A stretch of DNA of 64,000 nucleotides. Origin: Neoroseomonas eburnea (lineage in GTDB: Bacteria; Pseudomonadota; Alphaproteobacteria; Acetobacterales; Acetobacteraceae). The notes under the pieces are model-generated. The model ran no database searches. It had not been told where the DNA came from and saw only the letters and a program-made list of their open reading frames with translations. The translations under genes and the position numbers were made by a program. Location of the stretch: the NCBI RefSeq assembly GCF_018129005.1, contig NZ_JAAEDL010000017.1, positions 1-64,000 on the forward strand, read 5' to 3'. Numbering within the stretch: position 1 is the stretch's first letter; every line of letters starts with the position of its first letter. Positions 1 through 6,943 of the stretch are shown one piece after another.

Positions 1-420
1 GCCGGCCGGGGCTTCGGCGGGCGCGCTGCCCGGCCGCATGCGCGGCGCCGCGGCGGCGATCGCGATGGCGGTGGCGCTGCCGTCGCCCGAGGGCTCCACC
101 GGCGCGAACAGGGAAGGCGTGCCGGCGAAGCTGCGCGGGCCGGGCAGGCGGCGCTCCATCTCCGACATGCGGACGAACTGCGCCGGCGCCATCGGCTCGA
201 GCGTCAGGTGGCGCTGCGCCACCTGGCGCAGGCGGTCCGGCTCGTTCAGCAGCGCCCATTCGGCGCGCAGCACCTGGGTGCGCTCGCGCGCCTGCTCGGT
301 GCGGCGGTTGATCTCGCGCAGCTCACGGTCGAGCTGCGATACCGAGTGCTTCACCTGGTAGAGGTAGAGCCCCGCGCCGGCGGCGGCGGCGAGGGTGACG
401 AGGGTCAGGGGGCGGATCAT
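1..420 (-). CDS. ftsL: cell division protein FtsL (3' end beyond window)
   Basis: The reading frame starts with ATG at 418-420 and stays open to the window edge, giving 140 N-terminal residues with the C terminus missing. Residues about 4-21 form one hydrophobic membrane segment. A charged heptad-like coiled coil follows (about 25-60), then the FtsL-type stretch [11 protein letters not shown] and a proline/alanine-rich tail. FtsL is a bitopic divisome protein that works with FtsB and FtsQ at the septum. The start codon overlaps the rsmH stop (ATGA), as in the conserved mraZ-rsmH-ftsL order of the dcw cluster. Sequence similarity in FtsL is always weak, so the call rests on topology, the short motif and position. 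Confidence 0.88.
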   Translation of the reverse strand, partial: MIRPLTLVTLAAAAGAGLYLYQVKHSVSQLDRELREINRRTEQARERTQVLRAEWALLNEPDRLRQVAQRHLTLEPMAPAQFVRMSEMERRLPGPRSFAGTPSLFAPVEPSGDGSATAIAIAAAAPRMRPGSAPAEAPAG

Positions 421-1355
421 GCGGCCTCCTCCAGTCGTTCGAGGGCACGCAGGCGGGCGGAGCGGGCGCGCGGGTTCGCCGACGTCTCGGCCGGGCCGGG
501 ACGCAGCGCGCGTGGGGTCAGCAGGCGGAAGCGCGGCGCGGCGCGCGCGGCGAGCGCGCCGGGATCGTGGCGGGAGGCGCCGCCGGTGCGCCCGGCGGCC
601 TCCGCCATGAAGCGCTTGGCGATACGGTCTTCCAGCGAATGGAAGGCGACGACGACGAGGCGGCCGCCTGGCGCCAGCAGCCGCGCCGCGGCGGCGAGGC
701 CGCGCTCCACCTCGCCGAGCTCGTCGTTCACCGCGAGGCGCAGCGCCTGGAAGGAGCGCGTCGCGCCGTCGATGCCGGAGGGATCGCGGGGCACCTTGGA
801 GCGCACCAGCGCGGCGAGGTCGGCCGTCGTCTCGAAGCGCTGCTCCTTGCGGCGCTCGACGATGGCGCGGGCGATGCGGCGGGCGAAGCGTTCCTCGCCC
901 AGGTGGAACAGGATGTCGGCCAGCTCGCTCTCGGGCAGCGTGTTCACGAGGTCCGCGGCGGAGGGGCCTTCCTTCTCCATGCGCATGTCGAGCGGGCCGT
1001 CGGCGCGGAAGGAGAAGCCGCGCTCCGCCTGGTCGAGCTGGAAGGAGGAGACGCCGAGATCCATCACCACGCCGTCGAGCGCGGTGATCCCGCGCGCGGC
1101 GAGATGTTCCAGCATGTCGCCGAAGCGGCCTTCGATGAGCTGCAGCCGCGGAGCGTATCGCGCCGCCAGCGCGGCGCCCCGGGCGATGGCGTCGGGGTCG
1201 CGGTCCATGGCGTAGAGCGTGCAGCGTGGCGCGGAGTCGAGGATAGCCCGCGCATAGCCGCCGCCGCCGAAAGTGCAGTCGAGATAGGTCGCGTCGTCAC
1301 GCGGGGCGAGCGTGGCGACGACCTCGGCCAGCATGACGGGGAGGTGGCCGGTCAT
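417..1355 (-). CDS. rsmH: 16S rRNA (cytosine(1402)-N(4))-methyltransferase
   Basis: A 312-residue protein that N4-methylates C1402 of 16S rRNA using S-adenosylmethionine. The SAM-binding glycine-rich motif [10 protein letters not shown] is at residues about 26-35. [11 protein letters not shown] and the C-terminal FHSLEDR motif are also present, all typical of RsmH (MraW). The start was set at the ATG at 1353-1355, which overlaps the mraZ stop as ATGA. The frame stays open far upstream, but that part is only the alternate frame of mraZ. Second gene of the mraZ-rsmH-ftsL operon, and of the usual family length. Confidence 0.97.
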   Translation of the reverse strand: MTGHLPVMLAEVVATLAPRDDATYLDCTFGGGGYARAILDSAPRCTLYAMDRDPDAIARGAALAARYAPRLQLIEGRFGDMLEHLAARGITALDGVVMDLGVSSFQLDQAERGFSFRADGPLDMRMEKEGPSAADLVNTLPESELADILFHLGEERFARRIARAIVERRKEQRFETTADLAALVRSKVPRDPSGIDGATRSFQALRLAVNDELGEVERGLAAAARLLAPGGRLVVVAFHSLEDRIAKRFMAEAAGRTGGASRHDPGALAARAAPRFRLLTPRALRPGPAETSANPRARSARLRALERLEEAA

Positions 1356-1825
1356 CGCGCTTCCCCCTGCGGTCGGGCGGCGGGGCTCGGCAGGGTCAGC
1401 TTGAAGTCGCGGGCGCGGGCGCGGGCGTCGCGGACATGGGCGATGGCGCGCTCGGTGTCCCAGATCTGGAAGCACTGGTTGGCGCCGATGAAGGAGACGC
1501 CTTCCGACAGGCCGGCTTCCGCCACCAGCTCCTCGGGCAGGACCAGGCGGCCCTCGCCGTCGGGGCGGGCGGGGTGGGCGGTGGCGAACAGGGCGGCGGC
1601 GAGGTTGTCGGCGGTGTCGGAGAAGATGTCGAGCTGCGTGTGGCCGGCCGACAGGGCGGCGAAGGCGGGCTGCGGCCAGACCTCGATGCAGGGATGACGG
1701 AAGGACGGGAAGAGCACGATGTCCGAGGTTCCAAGCGCTTCGAGGACCGCGCGGAACTGGGCCGGGACCGAGATGCGGCCCTTCTTGTCCAGCTTGCCCT
1801 TGTGCGTGCCCAGGAACTGGGTCAT
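1352..1825 (-). CDS. mraZ: division/cell wall cluster transcriptional repressor MraZ
   Basis: A 157-residue protein with two SpoVT-AbrB-like domains. The first, residues about 5-50, begins [18 protein letters not shown]. The second lies around residues 80-130 (RLVLPEELV). MraZ is a DNA-binding repressor that in E. coli binds TGGGN direct repeats upstream of its own gene and controls the division cluster. It heads the cluster here. A set of regularly spaced GGGA repeats lies 140-195 bp upstream of its start codon. It overlaps rsmH by 4 bp, indicating translational coupling. Confidence 0.96.
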   Translation of the reverse strand: MTQFLGTHKGKLDKKGRISVPAQFRAVLEALGTSDIVLFPSFRHPCIEVWPQPAFAALSAGHTQLDIFSDTADNLAAALFATAHPARPDGEGRLVLPEELVAEAGLSEGVSFIGANQCFQIWDTERAIAHVRDARARARDFKLTLPSPAARPQGEAR

Positions 1826-1964
1826 CGCCCCCCGCGTGCGGCCGCCGGGTGGCGCCGCTCCAAACTGCTGTTCCGCCCTGGATCAGCGGCCGGCGAGGCC
1901 CCCCGACCCCGCCGGCTCGCCCGACCATCCCGCTCCGTGTCCCGCTCGCCCCCCCGAGCGTTCT

Positions 1965-2019
1965 GGGACCCTCACGGGATGACATGGGATAACACGGGAA
2001 AATCCGGGACAGCAAGGGA
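1965..2019. promoter_or_regulatory. candidate MraZ operator: six helically phased GGGA repeats
   Basis: GGGA occurs at 1965, 1976, 1986, 1996, 2006 and 2016 on the + strand. The last five copies are spaced exactly 10 bp and the first 11 bp away. All face the same side of the helix, upstream of mraZ. E. coli MraZ boxes are TGGGN repeats with 5-nt spacers, the same 10-bp period. Here the motif reads GGGA on the strand opposite to mraZ, so orientation relative to the gene needs checking. Assignment as MraZ sites is inference. The rest of 1826-2216 shows no gene. Confidence 0.6.
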
Positions 2020-2216
2020 GAAGAATCATTTCGCCGCGCGCATGTTGCCTGAAAAACACTGTGAATTCTGGCGCTTGGAAGAAGAGCCTGCATCGATTGT
2101 TCAGGGAAGGCGAAGGATTTTGACCGGGCCTGTCGCAGACCGGCCTGCAAGGCCGCTTTCGCCACCCTCTCCACCGCAGCGGTGGTCGCGCCGGACGTGC
2201 GCCGCCGGTGCCTCGG

Positions 2217-2648
2217 TCAGGTCGGGCGCGGCGCGCAGCGCACCCCGATGAAGCGGTGGCGCTGCGCCGCCGGCACCACCGTGCAGTCGCTGCGGCGGCC
2301 GAACCAGCGGTAGCGCCGCCGCGCGACGAAGCCATAGACGGCATCCCGCAACGGCCGGGGCAGCAGCCCCAGGACAACGAGCCATCGCCACGGTGTGCGC
2401 AGATGGCGCAGGACCGCGATCCCTGCATCGGAGCGTGCCAGCACTTGATCGCCGTGCAGAACCGGGAAGGTCTCATCGAGATCGGCGCGGGCGAAGCCGT
2501 GCCGCTCGGCCATCGCCAGCCCTTCTTCCGACCAGGCGCCGGCGAAGCGCAGGGTCGGTGCCTGCTCGTGGGCGGGGACGAACGACACCATCCCGCTGCA
2601 CAGCGCATAGTCGGTGTCGAACACCACGATGGCGCCGCTCGCTGCCAT
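2217..2648 (-). CDS. DCC-family (DUF393) thiol-disulfide oxidoreductase-like protein
   Basis: A 143-residue protein starting at the ATG at 2646-2648, which opens directly into the DCC-family N terminus. The expected motif FDGVCxLC appears as FDTDYALCSG. The first cysteine of the usual CxxC pair is therefore a tyrosine, while the second (Cys17) remains. The C-terminal half contains the family's YGFVARRRYRWFGRR region. DCC proteins are thioredoxin-like, but with the CxxC broken a normal disulfide exchange is doubtful. The gene lies just downstream of the RNase P RNA gene on the same strand. The longer open frame upstream runs through the RNA gene and is not coding. Confidence 0.82.
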   Translation of the reverse strand: MAASGAIVVFDTDYALCSGMVSFVPAHEQAPTLRFAGAWSEEGLAMAERHGFARADLDETFPVLHGDQVLARSDAGIAVLRHLRTPWRWLVVLGLLPRPLRDAVYGFVARRRYRWFGRRSDCTVVPAAQRHRFIGVRCAPRPT

Positions 2649-2746
2649 GCGTGCACGGACAGCCCGGAAGCGGCCGGTGCGGAATCCGGAGGGCGGCAGC
2701 GCGCACGGGGCCTGCCCGGGATGTGCCCGGCATCGGACGAAGGCGG

Positions 2747-3152
2747 CGCCAGACGGCCTGTAAGCCGGGTTCTGTCTTGCCCGTCGCCGGGCATGGACGG
2801 CCATTCCTCTGGAGCCCGCATCGCTGCGGGCTTCGCGCGGCCAACCCGGGCGGAAGGGCGGGACCGCCCCTGCGTCAGCGCGTTGCCGCGCCTCGCCGTC
2901 CGCCCCTATTCGGCCTTGCTCCCGGTGGGGTTTGCCGTGCCGCCGCCGTTGCCGGAAGCGCGGTGCGCTCTTACCGCACCGTTTCACCCTTGCCGCGGAG
3001 TGTCGCCACGCCGCGGCGGTCTGTTCTCTGTGGCACTTTCCCTGGGGTCGCCCCCGCCGGTCGTTGACCGGCACCGTAGTCCCGTGGAGCCCGGACTTTC
3101 CTCCAGCCCGCGATCGCTCGCAGGCCAGCGGCCGCCCGGCCGTCTGACGCCG
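2747..3152 (-). ncRNA. rnpB: RNase P RNA (class A)
   Basis: The minus strand holds the universal RNase P RNA core. Near the 5' end is GAGGAAAGTCCGGGCTCC (about 3090-3110). At the 3' end is ACAGAACCCGGCTTA (about 2760-2775). The termini pair as the P1 helix: GCGTCAGACGGCC at the 5' end with GGCCGTCTGGCGC at the 3' end, which sets the ends near 3150 and 2749. Length, about 400 nt, fits alphaproteobacterial M1 RNA. It is the ribozyme that removes 5' leaders from tRNA precursors. A TTGACG -35-like hexamer lies at 3182-3187, about 35 bp before the predicted 5' end, and overlaps the stop codon of the upstream LysR gene. Confidence 0.96.
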
Positions 3153-3183
3153 CGCCTCGTGTGCGCCCGCGCGGGGCGGCGCG

Positions 3184-4089
3184 TCAAGCGGGTGCTGCTG
3201 CTTGCGCGCGCATCCAATCCCACAGCACCTGTGCAGGCCGGCGCAGCGGGCCGACCGTCTTCGCCAGGTGGAAGGCGCGCGGCCCGGGGGCGACGAAGGG
3301 ATGCGCATAGACCAGGCGGCCCGAGGCGATCTCGCGTTCCGCCAGGTCGCCGCGCGTCAGCGCCAGGCCGAGCCCCGCCGCCGCGGCTTCGAGCGTCAGC
3401 GTGAAATCGCTGAACACCAGGCCTTTGCTCGGTGCTTCCCCGCGCCAGCCGGCGGCGGCGAGCCAGCCCGCCCAATGGTCCCGGTTGACGTCGAAGATCA
3501 GCGGCAGCCGCTCGGCGATCGCCTTCAGGGATGGCGTGCCGCGCAGCCGGAACTGCGGCGAGCGCACCGGGCGCAGCGTCTCCGCCATCAGGAGCTCGGC
3601 CTCGAGGCCCGGCCAGGGCGGCAGCCCGTGGCGCACGAGGAAATCGAGCCCGTTGCGCTGCGGGTCCTGCAGTTCGGTGGTCGCCACCACGTCCACGCGG
3701 ATTCCGGGATGCGCCTTGGTGAAGGCGGGCAGGCGCGGCAGCAGCCAGCGCGCGGCGAAGGTCGGCACCACGCCGACGCGCACCTCGCCCGCGTCGTCCT
3801 GCGCGCGCCGGCGGCCGCGCGCGGCGGCACGGCGCGTCGCTTCCTCGATCCTGGCGAGCAGAGGGGCGATCTCGGCATGGTAGCGGGTTCCTAGGGCGGT
3901 CGGTTCGGCCCCCCGCGGGCCGCGCTGGAACAGCGGCGCGCCGAGCATCTCCTCCAGCGCCGCGATGTGGCGGCTGATGGCGCCGTGCGTCAGGCCGAGC
4001 GCGGCGCCGCCGCGCCCGAAACTGCCGGCGCGCAGCGCGGCGTCGAGCGCGCGGAGCTGTTCCATGCTGGGCAGGCGGGTCGGGCGCAT
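3184..4089 (-). CDS. LysR-family transcriptional regulator
   Basis: 301 residues, the usual LysR length. The N-terminal winged HTH (about 9-65) includes MEQLRALDAALRAGSFG, GLTHGAISRHIAALEEMLG and LFQRGPRG. The effector-binding domain follows from about residue 95. The pattern AISRHIAALE with LFxRGPRG resembles the GcvA subgroup. It is divergent from the DUF1127 gene at 4206, with 116 bp between starts, so that gene is a plausible target by the usual LysR arrangement. The effector is unknown. Its stop codon overlaps the putative -35 of rnpB. Confidence 0.93.
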   Translation of the reverse strand: MRPTRLPSMEQLRALDAALRAGSFGRGGAALGLTHGAISRHIAALEEMLGAPLFQRGPRGAEPTALGTRYHAEIAPLLARIEEATRRAAARGRRRAQDDAGEVRVGVVPTFAARWLLPRLPAFTKAHPGIRVDVVATTELQDPQRNGLDFLVRHGLPPWPGLEAELLMAETLRPVRSPQFRLRGTPSLKAIAERLPLIFDVNRDHWAGWLAAAGWRGEAPSKGLVFSDFTLTLEAAAAGLGLALTRGDLAEREIASGRLVYAHPFVAPGPRAFHLAKTVGPLRRPAQVLWDWMRAQAAAPA

Positions 4090-4205
4090 GGCAGTGAGTA
4101 TTCCTCACGTCCGGCGTGAATGCGAGGCGCTTCCGCGAGCCATGCCATGCGCGCAAGGCTTCCCGGTACGGCGCGACACGCAACCCCGCGCCGATGGAGC
4201 CGACC

Positions 4206-4472
4206 ATGTCCGTCGAACGCATCGCAACCACCCTCGGGACCGCAAGGCATCCCGCCGGGCACGACACGGTCGCCGGGCCAGGGCCGCTGATGCGCCTGTG
4301 GTTCAAGGCGGTCGATGCCATGGAACGCCGACGGGCCCGCCGGCTGATCGGCGAGATGGATGACCGGATCCTGCGCGACATCGGCATCGTCCGCAGCGAG
4401 GTCGAGCAGGCGATCCGGCACGGGCGCGAGGGCACCGGGCAGGTGCTGCCGTGGTGGAAGCACGGCAGGTGA
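4206..4472 (+). CDS. DUF1127 domain-containing protein
   Basis: 88 residues. The C-terminal half carries the DUF1127 signature: RRARRLIGEMDDRILRDIG, then SEVEQAIRHGR. DUF1127 proteins are small arginine-rich proteins common in alphaproteobacteria; some act in RNA turnover or phosphate/nitrogen homeostasis. The ATG at 4206 is preferred because GGAG lies 6 bases upstream; an in-frame ATG at 4194 is possible. It is divergent from the LysR regulator, a frequent arrangement. A structured repeat follows immediately. Confidence 0.85.
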   Translation: MSVERIATTLGTARHPAGHDTVAGPGPLMRLWFKAVDAMERRRARRLIGEMDDRILRDIGIVRSEVEQAIRHGREGTGQVLPWWKHGR

Positions 4473-4481
4473 CGATGATGC

Positions 4482-4680
4482 GAGAGGGGCGCCGCCCCTC
4501 TCGCGCTCTCCCCGCCAAGGGCCGAAAGGCCCTTGGAATCCGTTATACCAGCGGCCGCTACTTGCGGCCGCTGGTATCCGGCTTTTCCTGCCCTCAGGCG
4601 CCGGGCGCAAACCTCCGGTTTGCTTGGCTTCGCCGGACCACCGGCGGGCCGCCTTCGCGGCCTCGGCACGAGGCAAGAAC
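4482..4680. repeat. composite palindromic repeat, copy 1 (with module C)
   Basis: Lies between convergent genes. It has three successive hairpins: 4482-4502 (9-bp stem GAGAGGGGC/GCCCCTCTC), 4515-4536 (CCAAGGGCC, GAAA loop, GGCCCTTGG) and 4545-4577 (14-bp stem ATACCAGCGGCCGC, 5-nt loop). The third hairpin and the next roughly 100 bases recur almost unchanged, inverted, at 17775-17922. The hairpins could act as bidirectional terminators. No coding function is supported. Confidence 0.85.
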
Positions 4681-4694
4681 CCGTGCCGCTGGCA

Positions 4695-5249
4695 TTACTC
4701 CGCCAGAAGGCGCAGGGCGGGCCAGCGGGTGGTCCAGGCCTTGGCGGCGATGCGGGCGAGCATCGCCGCCGGCTGCGCCCGATGCGCAGGCGTCGGGCGG
4801 GCGATCAGCGCAAACAGGTCCTCGAGGCCGTGGGGCGCGAGGATCTCCACGCCGCGGGGGCCGAGGCGCGCAGCCACGGCGGTCGCGGTCTCGGGCCAAT
4901 GCGCCAGCGCCTCAGCCAGGTCGCGATAGGGCGCATGGCCGTTGCGGGCGTGCATGCGCGCCTGGTTCGCGACCGACCAGGGCAGGCCCGGCGCGGCAGC
5001 GGAGAGGGCCGCTTCCGCCGCCGCATCGCGCTCCGGCGAGGCATCCGCCGCGTCATGGAACACCACATCGAGATCGGCGGGCGGAATGGCATCCGGGTCG
5101 CGGCCGGTCAGCGCATCCCATACCGCGTTGCGCAGGAAGCCGGCACCGATCCAGGCGTGCGGCGGACCATGGGCGGCGACGGTGGCGAGCCGGTCGAGCA
5201 TCGCCGGCCGGCCGGCGACGAAGCGGGCGAGGTCCGCGGCGTCGCGCAT
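4695..5249 (-). CDS. nucleotidyltransferase family protein (DUF925-like)
   Basis: 184 residues starting at the ATG at 5247-5249, four bases after the amidase stop. The sequence has an N-terminal GAGFLRNAVWD motif and PADLDVVFHD, which supplies the paired acidic residues of a minimal nucleotidyltransferase active site. NQARMHARNGHAPY follows near the centre, as in the PF06042 family. Substrate is unknown. A longer frame to 5681 exists but overlaps the amidase gene. Likely cotranscribed with the amidase and the TerB/DnaJ gene upstream. Confidence 0.86.
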   Translation of the reverse strand: MRDAADLARFVAGRPAMLDRLATVAAHGPPHAWIGAGFLRNAVWDALTGRDPDAIPPADLDVVFHDAADASPERDAAAEAALSAAAPGLPWSVANQARMHARNGHAPYRDLAEALAHWPETATAVAARLGPRGVEILAPHGLEDLFALIARPTPAHRAQPAAMLARIAAKAWTTRWPALRLLAE

Positions 5250-5253
5250 GCCG

Positions 5254-5949
5254 TCAGCGGCAGAGCGCGGCCACGGCGGCGAGGCGCGCGCGCGTCCCGG
5301 CATCCGCGATGCCATCGGTGCGCTGCGGCAGCCAGTGGCGCTGGAAGGCGGTGAGCAGCACGGAGAGCGGCAGGTCCGTGCGGTAGCCGATGGCGCCGAG
5401 CAGCGGCAGCGTCTCGCTGTCCGGCGGCGGCGGTGGATCGGCCTTCGGCCACAGCCCGACGCCGTTCGCAGCCAGGCCTTCCCAGTCAAAGAGCTCGCCC
5501 GGGTCCTGCTTGCGGTCCGGCGAGATGTCGCTGTGCCCGACGACGTTGCGGGCCGGGATCGGGTGCCGCGCCAGGATGTCGAGGCAGAGGTCGCAGACGG
5601 CGGCCATCTGCAGTGCGGGGAAGGGCCGGTAGCCCCATTCGTGGCCGGGATTGACGATCTCGATGCCGATGGAGCGCCCATTCAGCGCCGCATGCCCGCG
5701 CCAATGGGAGATGCCGGCATGGGCGGCGCGCCGGTCTTCGGCCACCAGGCGGAAAATCGTGCCGTCCTCCTCCACGACGTAATGCGAGGAGACCTTGGCC
5801 GCCGGGTCGCGCAGCCGGTCGATCGCCTCCTTTCCCGTGCGCATCCCCGTGTAGTGCAGCACGAGCATGTCGACCGGCGTGCCTTCCGGCCGCCCGTCCT
5901 GGTTGGGGCTCGGCGCGTCCCGGACATGGAGCGGCACCGCCGCGTGCAT
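5254..5949 (-). CDS. N-acetylmuramoyl-L-alanine amidase (amidase_2, AmpD-like)
   Basis: 231 residues. The zinc-amidase fold is shown by VLHYTGM (His ligand, about residue 33), the SSHYVVEEDGTI and RAAHAGISHWRG segments, SIGIEIVNPGH, and the second ligand region VVGHSDISPDRKQDPG. This family cleaves the lactyl-L-Ala bond of muropeptides, either in cytosolic recycling (AmpD) or in the periplasm. No clear signal peptide is visible, which favours a cytosolic recycling role. The C-terminal tail (about 185-231) is a peptidoglycan-binding-like extension. The nucleotidyltransferase follows after 4 bp. Confidence 0.92.
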   Translation of the reverse strand: MHAAVPLHVRDAPSPNQDGRPEGTPVDMLVLHYTGMRTGKEAIDRLRDPAAKVSSHYVVEEDGTIFRLVAEDRRAAHAGISHWRGHAALNGRSIGIEIVNPGHEWGYRPFPALQMAAVCDLCLDILARHPIPARNVVGHSDISPDRKQDPGELFDWEGLAANGVGLWPKADPPPPPDSETLPLLGAIGYRTDLPLSVLLTAFQRHWLPQRTDGIADAGTRARLAAVAALCR

Positions 5950-5961
5950 CGGCCCGGGTTC

Positions 5962-6011
5962 GGAAAGAAGGAGGGGGGATGCGGGGGGAGTTCGCTCCCC
6001 CCGACCTTTCG
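5962..6011. repeat. G-rich hairpin repeat (family with 30113-30250), single arm
   Basis: Between the amidase start and the TerB/DnaJ stop. It contains AAAGAAGG, a run of G, then the hairpin GGGGGGAG-TTCG-CTCCCCCC (5983-6002) followed by GACCTTTCG. The same layout occurs at 30198-30250, so it is a dispersed repeat. It could attenuate or process the transcript. Confidence 0.7.
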
Positions 6012-6779
6012 TCACAGCCCGCGTTCCCGCTTGATCCGGTCCCAGGCCGCGTTGATGTCGGCGACCTTCGACGTGGCGCGCTTGACGAATTCCTCCGGCA
6101 CGCCGCGTGCGGCGAGGCTGTCCGGATGGTTCTCCCGCATAAGTTGCCGCCAGGCTGCCCGCACCTGTTCGTCGGAGGCTTCGCGCGTCAGCCCCAGCAC
6201 CGGATAGGGATCCTCCATCTGCTGTGCCGGGGCGCCGCGCGGCGTGCCGCCCTTGGCGCGTTGCCAGGCCGCGGCGTCGAGCCCGAAGCGCGCATGGATG
6301 CCGCGCAGCATGTCGCCCTCGGACCTGGTGACCGGCCCGTCCGCGCGGGCGATGCGCACCAGGGCGGCGAGCACGTCCTCGAGCATCGCCTTGTTGTCGG
6401 CGAAGGCCTCGCCGAGCTTCTGGGCGAAGGGTTCCCATCCCTCGGCATCCTCGCGCGCCTGGTCGAACAGGCGTCCGACCTCGCGCAGCCCTTCCTCCGG
6501 CACGCGGAACATCTGCCGGAAGGCGTCGATCTCTGCCCGCTTCACCGGGCCGTCCACCTTGGCGAGCTTGGCCGCGAGCACGACGACGGCGAAGGAGAAC
6601 AGGTTCTCCTTGCCGCCCAGCATGTGGACCATGTCGGCGGCGTTGGGCGGGATGCGCCCGGGGCCCGGCATGGCGCCGTGGTCGGCCGCGTGGCCAAGCG
6701 CGGCACCCACCATGGCGCCGACCGGCCCGCCCATGGCGAAGCCCGCCATGCTGCCCAGGATCTTTCCCCAGAAGCTCAA
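6012..6779 (-). CDS. TerB/DnaJ domain protein (DjlA-like)
   Basis: 255 residues. The N terminus (about 1-35) is a glycine/alanine-rich hydrophobic segment with GSMAGFAMGGPVGAMVGAA. The middle (about 60-170) is a TerB-like helical domain with repeated ADGPVTRSE / VDGPVKRAE calcium-loop-like motifs. The C terminus (about 190-255) is a J domain, including YPVLGLTREAS and ENHPDSL; the HPD tripeptide needed to stimulate DnaK is intact. This order matches DjlA, a membrane-anchored DnaK cochaperone. It is the first gene of a minus-strand group and is divergent from the 5-oxoprolinase gene. Confidence 0.9.
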   Translation of the reverse strand: MSFWGKILGSMAGFAMGGPVGAMVGAALGHAADHGAMPGPGRIPPNAADMVHMLGGKENLFSFAVVVLAAKLAKVDGPVKRAEIDAFRQMFRVPEEGLREVGRLFDQAREDAEGWEPFAQKLGEAFADNKAMLEDVLAALVRIARADGPVTRSEGDMLRGIHARFGLDAAAWQRAKGGTPRGAPAQQMEDPYPVLGLTREASDEQVRAAWRQLMRENHPDSLAARGVPEEFVKRATSKVADINAAWDRIKRERGL

Positions 6780-6943
6780 AGCGCATGCACCTCTCGGGTG
6801 AGTGCTAGCACAAAGCCGCCCGGGCGTCAGGCGCGCTGCCTTGCCGCCCGCGCGGCGCGTCTCTATTGCCAGGACGGGCCGCCGCGCGGCTGCGGGCCGG
6901 GCACGCGGCCCCGGGGCGGCGGGGCCGCGGATGAGGTGGATGC

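Noticed and set aside
1965..2019. Possible CRISPR-like array
   Set aside because: The repeat is only 4 bp with 6-bp spacers; period and position fit regulator sites.
1356..2174. Upstream extension of the rsmH frame
   Set aside because: It is the alternate frame of mraZ and its promoter; the true start is the ATG overlapping the mraZ stop.
2649..3308. Continuation of the DCC-family frame upstream
   Set aside because: It runs through the RNase P RNA gene; the domain starts exactly at the ATG at 2646-2648.
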